IMG/VR virus record: IMGVR_UViG_3300017613_001772
Location: 1 to 63,697 of that record
Direction: 5' to 3' (one strand)
DNA from: a virus
Length of the DNA stretch: 63,697 nt
A program made the translations under genes and the position numbers. The notes beneath the pieces are model-generated. The model searched no databases. It was given only the letters and a program-made list of their open reading frames with translations, and had not been told where the DNA came from. Below are positions 59,622 through 63,697 of the stretch, piece by piece (within the stretch, counting starts at the first letter, position 1; the number at the start of each line of letters is the position of its first letter).

Positions 59622-59876
59622 ATGTTTTTTTCAATTGCAAAGATTTTTATTGTTTGCGTTGTAATATTAATACCTTTAATAATTACTTATAGGTTAATTA
59701 AAAAAAGTAAAAGGAAAAAAGCTCAGACAGCTCGAGATAAGCTTGATGAAGCCAAAGAATTATATTACGATGCTAAAGAAGATATTTCTGAAGCCGAACA
59801 ATTAATTCGGGAAGAAGAAAATGAAGCGAAAGTCTTGAAAGAAAAGGCTGAAGCAACTAAATCAATCATTCATTAA
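59622..59876 (+). CDS. Single-TM coiled-coil protein, 84 aa
   Basis: N-terminal TM helix (IAKIFIVCVVILIPLIITYRL), then a basic stop and a charged coiled coil (EAEQLIREEENEAKVLKEK). It directly precedes the SPFH gene and probably shares its membrane complex. Confidence 0.6.
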   Translation: MFFSIAKIFIVCVVILIPLIITYRLIKKSKRKKAQTARDKLDEAKELYYDAKEDISEAEQLIREEENEAKVLKEKAEATKSIIH

Positions 59877-59892
59877 TTTAAGGAACTCACTT

Positions 59893-61134
59893 ATGGGTCT
59901 GCTCAAGTTATTCTCATTCAAGGGAATTTCCTCCACAGCAAAATTGGTAAAAGGAGCTATACTAATAGTTATAGCAGTATTCTTCTTATCATTTTCCGGA
60001 TCGATTGTTGAGGATGTGCCTGCAGATGAAATTGTGATAAATCAGATGCCAATATCTGGTGAATTGCTTTTCTGGACTACTCCCGGCCTGAAAGGGCAAT
60101 GGGGAGGATCAACTACTAAATACCAGAAATCTTTTCAGATCTGGTTTTCCGATAAAGACAATCAGGGTGAAGAAGAGGATGATGAAATTCCAGTACTCTT
60201 CAATGATGGTGGTAATGGTTACATATCGGGAAGTATACGTATTATGTTTCCAAAAGATGATCTTCATCTAAGATTAATTCACACTACTTTTGGTAGTATG
60301 CGTAATCTAATTCATGAACTTGTCAAGCCAACCGTTACTAAGGTTGTGTTTGCAACTGGTCCACTTATGAATAGTTATGAATCCTACGCCGCAAAGCGTA
60401 CAGATTTTATTCGCTACATTGAGGATCAACTTCGAAATGGAGTTTATAAAACTAAATCTATAGAGAAGAAAGTTCAAGATGAATTCACGGGTAAAGATAA
60501 GTATGTAAAAATTGCGGAACTTGATTCTAGTGTACAATCGCCGGGCGGAATTGCAAGGCAAGAAGAGGCTCCGTTTGAAAAATTTGGCCTAAAAATTGCT
60601 GCTGTTTCAATAGAGCGAATTAGATATCAAGAAACAATTATGTTACAGATTGCTGCTCAGCAAAAAGCTCAGATGGAGGTTCAAACCGCCATTGCTGAGA
60701 CTAAAAAGCAGGAACAGCAATTGATCCAGGAAGAGAAGAAAGGCCAGAAAGAGGCCACAATCTCTAAATGGAAACAAGAGGTTATCAAAGCTCAAATGAT
60801 AACTGAAGCTGAACAGAAACGAGAAGTCGCACGACTTGAAATGGAAGCAGCCGAATTCACCAAGATGAAAGAAATTAAACTTGGTCAAGGTGAATCTGAA
60901 CGCAAGCGTCTCGTGATGAGTGCCGATGGTCAACTATCTATGAAATTAGCTACATATGAAAAGGTTCAACAAATGTGGGCCGATGCTGTATCTAAATATC
61001 AGGGTAATTGGGTACCGACAACTGTTATGGGAACTACTGGTACAAGCGGTCAGAATGGCGCCCAGTCTTTCATGGAAATTATGACAATGCAAGCGGCGAA
61101 AGATTTAAACTTTAATCCGAAGCCTACTAAGTAG
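59893..61134 (+). CDS. SPFH/band-7 (prohibitin/stomatin-like) membrane protein
   Basis: 413 aa. An N-terminal TM helix (LVKGAILIVIAVFFLSFSG), an SPFH domain (about 40-250, with VPADEIVINQMPISGELLFW), a long coiled coil rich in Gln/Glu/Lys (about 255-350) and a Gly-rich tail. SPFH proteins form ring-like membrane assemblies that organise proteases and lipid domains. Phage copies are known, with an undetermined role in infection or membrane defence. Confidence 0.8.
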   Translation: MGLLKLFSFKGISSTAKLVKGAILIVIAVFFLSFSGSIVEDVPADEIVINQMPISGELLFWTTPGLKGQWGGSTTKYQKSFQIWFSDKDNQGEEEDDEIPVLFNDGGNGYISGSIRIMFPKDDLHLRLIHTTFGSMRNLIHELVKPTVTKVVFATGPLMNSYESYAAKRTDFIRYIEDQLRNGVYKTKSIEKKVQDEFTGKDKYVKIAELDSSVQSPGGIARQEEAPFEKFGLKIAAVSIERIRYQETIMLQIAAQQKAQMEVQTAIAETKKQEQQLIQEEKKGQKEATISKWKQEVIKAQMITEAEQKREVARLEMEAAEFTKMKEIKLGQGESERKRLVMSADGQLSMKLATYEKVQQMWADAVSKYQGNWVPTTVMGTTGTSGQNGAQSFMEIMTMQAAKDLNFNPKPTK

Positions 61135-61154
61135 GTCGAAGACTCTATGTACTT

Positions 61155-61184
61155 AAAGCGGGAAATTAATCCCGCTTTCTTTTA
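61155..61184 (+). terminator. Terminator after the SPFH gene
   Basis: AAAGCGGG-AAATTAAT-CCCGCTTT followed by CTTTT. The next gene's Shine-Dalgarno site lies right behind it, with no promoter motif between, so it depends on read-through. Confidence 0.8.
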
Positions 61185-61197
61185 GATGGAGAATTTA

Positions 61198-61713
61198 ATG
61201 ACTCAAGAATCTATTGATTTTGTACAACTATGTGAAAAAGAAACTACTGATTTATTTAATAAATTTATAAATGATGAAGAATTTCTAACTAAAAAAGTAA
61301 AAGATATAGTAAGCATAATGAAAGCAGCTAGTCGAGATGCTATAGAGTTTGAAAACTCTGGTGCGTCTAAAGAAGAAATTCAAAAAGCTCAAGCAGAATT
61401 CATGGCTAGTATGACAGAAAACCAACTTGTTTCTATGAAAGAAATTCATGATGAATTGGCTCCTGCCAAACATGAACGCATGAAAACAATGGCTACTATG
61501 TCTCTCGATGAATTCAAGGAAGTAAGTTTTGAACTGTCGAAAAAAGAAATGGTTATTATGGGTACTTTTATGCAAACTTTAATGCAAAAAGCTGAAGGTC
61601 CAATAATGGAAGCTATGGATGAGGTGGAAGAAGAGATGACTGAAAAGGAACTGAAAACCGAAACTGAAACTCCTGTATTCGATATAAATTCTGGAAAGAC
61701 TTTAATAAATTGA
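61198..61713 (+). CDS. Hypothetical acidic helical protein, 171 aa
   Basis: Start chosen at ATG 61198, whose GGAG lies 6 nt upstream; an ATG at 61186 is part of that site. Mostly alpha-helical, Met/Glu/Lys-rich, no known motif. Possibly a partner of the SPFH protein by position. Confidence 0.55.
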   Translation: MTQESIDFVQLCEKETTDLFNKFINDEEFLTKKVKDIVSIMKAASRDAIEFENSGASKEEIQKAQAEFMASMTENQLVSMKEIHDELAPAKHERMKTMATMSLDEFKEVSFELSKKEMVIMGTFMQTLMQKAEGPIMEAMDEVEEEMTEKELKTETETPVFDINSGKTLIN

Positions 61714-61714
61714 T

Positions 61715-61737
61715 AAAGGGCCTCGGGCCCTTTTTTT
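61715..61737 (+). terminator. Terminator after the 171-aa gene
   Basis: AAAGGGC-CTCGG-GCCCTTT followed by TTTT. Confidence 0.85.
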
Positions 61738-61750
61738 AGGTTAAAAATTT

Positions 61751-61761
61751 GGCATAAGAAA
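61751..61761 (+). promoter_or_regulatory. GGTATAAGAA-type promoter candidate 9
   Basis: GGCATAAGAAA after a terminator and about 47 nt before the beta-barrel gene. A short hairpin GGGCT-TAA-AGCTC with a GATTTTT tail lies at 61769-61788, between motif and gene. Confidence 0.6.
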
Positions 61762-61807
61762 TATATCAGGGCTTAAAGCTCGATTTTTAAACTAACAAGG
61801 AGAGATT

Positions 61808-62368
61808 ATGAAATCTCTAGTCGTGCTCATTACTATTTTATTTATCATCCCTCTCAGTGCCCAGGATTTTGGTAAAGCTGGACAATGGGAATTATCCGGT
61901 AACGTTTCATTCACAAGTGAAACCAGTGTATTTGATGGAGAAACAGCAGAAAACTCTACTTCTACTTTTACTGTGGAACCGATGCTCGGTGTCTTCGTTT
62001 ACGATTGCATAGAACTTGGTTTAATGCCTATGTTCCAAACACAAAGCCATGGTGATAATAGTGTAACCACCTGGGGATTGTTTGCAGTTCCACAATATGT
62101 ATTTAGAGTAAATAAAATGTATCCTTACATTGGTGCTTTTCTCGGTTATGCTTCTACTGACGCAGATTTCGGAGAAGGTAGTGCTACTATGTCAGGATTT
62201 TCTTATGGTGCTGTTGGTGGAGTTAAATTTCAAGTTGCCCCTCAGGCCCTCTTAAATATAGGTCTACAATATTTGCTTCTTAATATGGAGCCAGAAGATT
62301 GGGACGGTGGACGAATTGGCATGAACCAATTCGCTGTCGTCGCCGGTTTTAGCATATTTCTGAATTAA
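61808..62368 (+). CDS. Outer-membrane beta-barrel protein
   Basis: 186 aa. Signal peptide KSLVVLITILFIIPLSAQ with a likely cut after SAQ, then alternate hydrophobic strands (GKAGQWELSGNVSFTSET, YPYIGAFLGYASTDADF) and a C-terminal strand ending FAVVAGFSIFLN. This pattern fits a small OmpX/OmpW-like barrel. In phages such proteins may change the host surface or exclude other phages, and the gene argues for a diderm host. Confidence 0.7.
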   Translation: MKSLVVLITILFIIPLSAQDFGKAGQWELSGNVSFTSETSVFDGETAENSTSTFTVEPMLGVFVYDCIELGLMPMFQTQSHGDNSVTTWGLFAVPQYVFRVNKMYPYIGAFLGYASTDADFGEGSATMSGFSYGAVGGVKFQVAPQALLNIGLQYLLLNMEPEDWDGGRIGMNQFAVVAGFSIFLN

Positions 62369-62441
62369 CTAACGAGTCAATATTCGAGCGAGAAGGTTGG
62401 ATCGTTGATGATTCACCACAACAGGAAATATGTTAAAGGTT

Positions 62442-62472
62442 GGGGGTGTAGTTTTCTCACCCCCTTCTTTTT
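62442..62472 (+). terminator. Terminator after the beta-barrel gene
   Basis: GGGGGTG-TAGTTTTCT-CACCCCC followed by TTCTTTTT. The stretch from 62369 to 62441 before it holds no recognisable gene. Confidence 0.85.
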
Positions 62473-62484
62473 AGCTTAAGAATT

Positions 62485-62495
62485 GGAATAAGAAT
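62485..62495 (+). promoter_or_regulatory. GGTATAAGAA-type promoter candidate 10
   Basis: GGAATAAGAAT with TTTAGCTTAA upstream at 62470-62479, about 33 nt before the 99-aa gene. Confidence 0.6.
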
Positions 62496-62527
62496 AGTAT
62501 ATAATCATTAATTAGAAAGGAGTGAAA

Positions 62528-62827
62528 ATGTATGCCAACCTAATACTTCAAGCAAACTACAAGCACAGTAGTGAACATTTTGCGGAAAGATTAAAAGAAA
62601 GGTACGACATACAAATGAGTGACAAAGAATACAAAAAGTTACTCAAGCAACTAAAGAAAGAAAAACCTTTTGTACTTTCAAGAAAAGGTAAGTATTCAAT
62701 GCACTGTACCAGAATAGCTGAAAAATTTGTGTACGTACTATTTAACCAAACCTCAGGTTTAGCATTAACCTGTTTTTTAACAACAACCGAGACTTGGAAC
62801 AAACTAGTAAACCGGAAAGAAAAATAG
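62528..62827 (+). CDS. Hypothetical protein, 99 aa
   Basis: Start chosen at ATG 62528, with AGGAG 6 nt upstream; a GTG at 62522 is also possible. SSEHFAERLKERYDI recalls the HxxxR opening of small toxin-like (DUF4258-type) folds, but the similarity is slight. Basic; function unknown. Confidence 0.5.
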   Translation: MYANLILQANYKHSSEHFAERLKERYDIQMSDKEYKKLLKQLKKEKPFVLSRKGKYSMHCTRIAEKFVYVLFNQTSGLALTCFLTTTETWNKLVNRKEK

Positions 62828-62845
62828 GCCCTTCTGGTCTATTTT
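62823..62845 (+). terminator. Terminator after the 99-aa gene
   Basis: AATAGGCC-CTTCT-GGTCTATT with a TTT tail. It overlaps the stop codon and leads into TTTAGCTTAA. Confidence 0.75.
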
Positions 62846-62886
62846 AGCTTAAATTTCGTGGATTCAAATCCACTAACAGAAATGAC

Positions 62887-62915
62887 TTGACTTAGGGTAA
62901 ATATATGATTATATT
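62887..62915 (+). promoter_or_regulatory. Sigma-70-type promoter for the GIY-YIG gene (leaderless)
   Basis: TTGACT, 17 nt, TATATT. The ATG at 62922 is 7 nt after the -10 element, at the expected +1, and no Shine-Dalgarno site exists. Confidence 0.75.
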
Positions 62916-62921
62916 AAAGTA

Positions 62922-63458
62922 ATGAAACATTTAATATATCGATTTATTTTCCCGAATGAAAAATCTTATATTGGACAAACGGTAAATTTTGCCAGTCGAA
63001 TGTCTAATCACAGAAAGACTGCTAAAGAAAGAAAATACAATACTCCTGTTTATAATGCTATACGCAAATACGGATGGGATAATCTTAAAATTATACGGCT
63101 CACATTCTGTGCCCCCGAAGACGTTGATGAATTAGAAAGACTATATATCTTGAAGTACCAATCTCTGGATCGATCTTTCGGTTATAATCTAGATACTGGT
63201 GGAGTCCTGAATAAAAAACATTCTAGTTCGACGCGTCAAAAAATTAGTACTACAAATAAAAATATGTCGCACCATACCTTCCGCACACGTACCAAGAAAA
63301 TCTGTTCTTACGACCTCGATGGCAACTTCATAGCTATATATGAAAGTGCATCAGAAGCTGCGCGTATCCACGGAGTTGCTGCAAATACTATCGCGCGCGT
63401 TGCGCGTGGAGGACGTAAAACCTCCTGTGGGTTCATCTGGAAATGGGCCGAAGATTAG
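62922..63458 (+). CDS. GIY-YIG endonuclease with NUMOD/IENR-type C-terminus
   Basis: 178 aa. LIYRFIFPNEKSYIGQT is the GIY-YIG start (YIG clear, the first triad degenerate). The C-terminus (KICSYDLDGNFIAIYESAS, SEAARIHGVAANTIARVARGG) holds a NUMOD1/helix-turn-helix DNA-binding unit, as in free-standing homing endonucleases. It has its own promoter of the non-GGTATAAG class, in line with an independently mobile gene. Confidence 0.85.
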   Translation: MKHLIYRFIFPNEKSYIGQTVNFASRMSNHRKTAKERKYNTPVYNAIRKYGWDNLKIIRLTFCAPEDVDELERLYILKYQSLDRSFGYNLDTGGVLNKKHSSSTRQKISTTNKNMSHHTFRTRTKKICSYDLDGNFIAIYESASEAARIHGVAANTIARVARGGRKTSCGFIWKWAED

Positions 63459-63468
63459 GTATAAGAAT
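63458..63468 (+). promoter_or_regulatory. GGTATAAGAA-type promoter candidate 11
   Basis: GGTATAAGAAT at the end of the GIY-YIG gene. A strong terminator follows about 45 nt later, before the next gene. Confidence 0.6.
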
Positions 63469-63514
63469 ACTGTAAATCAATCTCAATTCTTGAGGGCATT
63501 ATTTGACTCAACTA

Positions 63515-63540
63515 GGTCCGCTCCCCGCGGGCCTTTTTTA
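63515..63540 (+). terminator. Terminator between promoter candidate 11 and the last gene
   Basis: GGTCCGC-TCCCC-GCGGGCC stem followed by TTTTTTA. Confidence 0.85.
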
Positions 63541-63576
63541 TTTGTAATTAACTTGTTAAATAAATAAGGAATTAGT

Positions 63577-63697
63577 ATGACAAAATTAAATCCAGAAGGA
63601 CAAATAAATCTGGTGGTGACTGTCCTATGTATAATAGTGTTTTTGGTTTCCTGGATTCTAGCACTATTTGTTATAGCTCCTGAAAATGGTGGTGTAG
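63577..63697 (+). CDS. Single-TM membrane protein (3' partial)
   Basis: ATG 63577 after AAGGAATT. The readable 40 residues are MTKLNPEGQIN, then one hydrophobic helix (VTVLCIIVFLVSWILALF) and APENGGV, cut by the window edge. Probably a small membrane protein. Confidence 0.5.
   Translation, partial: MTKLNPEGQINLVVTVLCIIVFLVSWILALFVIAPENGGV

Noticed and set aside
60307-60933. Minus-strand frames within the SPFH gene
   Set aside because: They are reverse shadows of the SPFH coiled coil with Phe/Leu-rich nonsense composition.
62854-62876. tRNA T-arm-like sequence (GTGGATTCAAATCCAC)
   Set aside because: It forms a plain 6-bp hairpin with a TCAA loop. The pair next to the T-loop is wrong and no acceptor, D or anticodon arm is found upstream.
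1-63697. CRISPR arrays, insertion sequences, integrase or attachment sites
   Set aside because: No regular repeat-spacer arrays, transposase or recombinase genes, or flanking direct repeats were seen by eye.

Overview
This window is an interior piece of a large, AT-rich genome of a tailed phage with a contractile (myovirus-type) tail. The assignment rests on a large terminase, an HK97-type major capsid protein, a capsid protease, a tail sheath, a tail tube, an amidase endolysin and an own replication set. Neither end looks like a genome end: the first gene is cut at its 5' side and the last at its 3' side. No recognisable portal, tape measure or main baseplate genes are present, so much of the genome lies elsewhere. 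The host is probably a diderm bacterium that uses Shine-Dalgarno sites: the phage carries a signal-peptide beta-barrel protein and a lipoprotein, and many genes have strong GGAGG-type sites. I cannot name the host phylum.

Layout. (A) 1-4150, plus strand: a glycan cassette (KbaZ-like aldolase-family protein, HAD phosphatase, two nucleotide-sugar SDR enzymes, a sugar cupin and a glycosyltransferase). (B) 4207-15911, plus strand: nucleotide and DNA metabolism (RecU, dUTPase, B12-dependent ribonucleotide reductase, family A DNA polymerase, dNMP kinase), interrupted by a ubiquitin-like cassette (a Ub-fold protein ending in Gly-Gly, a JAMM/JAB peptidase and an E1/ThiF enzyme) that leads directly into a phage sigma factor. 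(C) 15954-50728, minus strand: virion and lysis genes. Reading leftward these are a muralytic transglycosylase, small accessory proteins, a methyltransferase, a LigD-like phosphoesterase-ligase, a GIY-YIG endonuclease, an Ogr-like zinc finger, an HExxH peptidase, a nucleotidyltransferase, ribosomal protein bS21, terminase, protease, scaffold-like proteins, decoration and capsid proteins, adhesins, neck proteins, a lysis cassette with a PAS protein, then sheath and tube. (D) 50807-63697, plus strand: small accessory operons (SLOG-like protein, polynucleotide kinase-phosphatase, C39-like peptidase, lipoprotein, SPFH protein, beta-barrel protein, GIY-YIG endonuclease), with intergenic regions that look like structured RNAs.

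Regulation is unusually readable. Region D has 11 copies of a GGTATAAGAAT-like motif, nearly always just before an operon and often just after a terminator; this is a candidate promoter class for the encoded sigma factor. A second class, TTGACT/A-17 nt-TATATT (or TAAATT), occurs five times; in three cases the start codon lies where transcription should begin, implying leaderless mRNAs. Many minus-strand genes are coupled by TAATG overlaps, and several genes of under 60 codons were recovered this way.

The strongest candidate for an undescribed system is the Ubl-JAB-E1 cassette. Next are the PAS-membrane protein-amidase lysis cassette, the LigD-like PE-ligase without a visible Ku, and the recurring MDKA N-terminal tag on proteins encoded upstream of the terminase.
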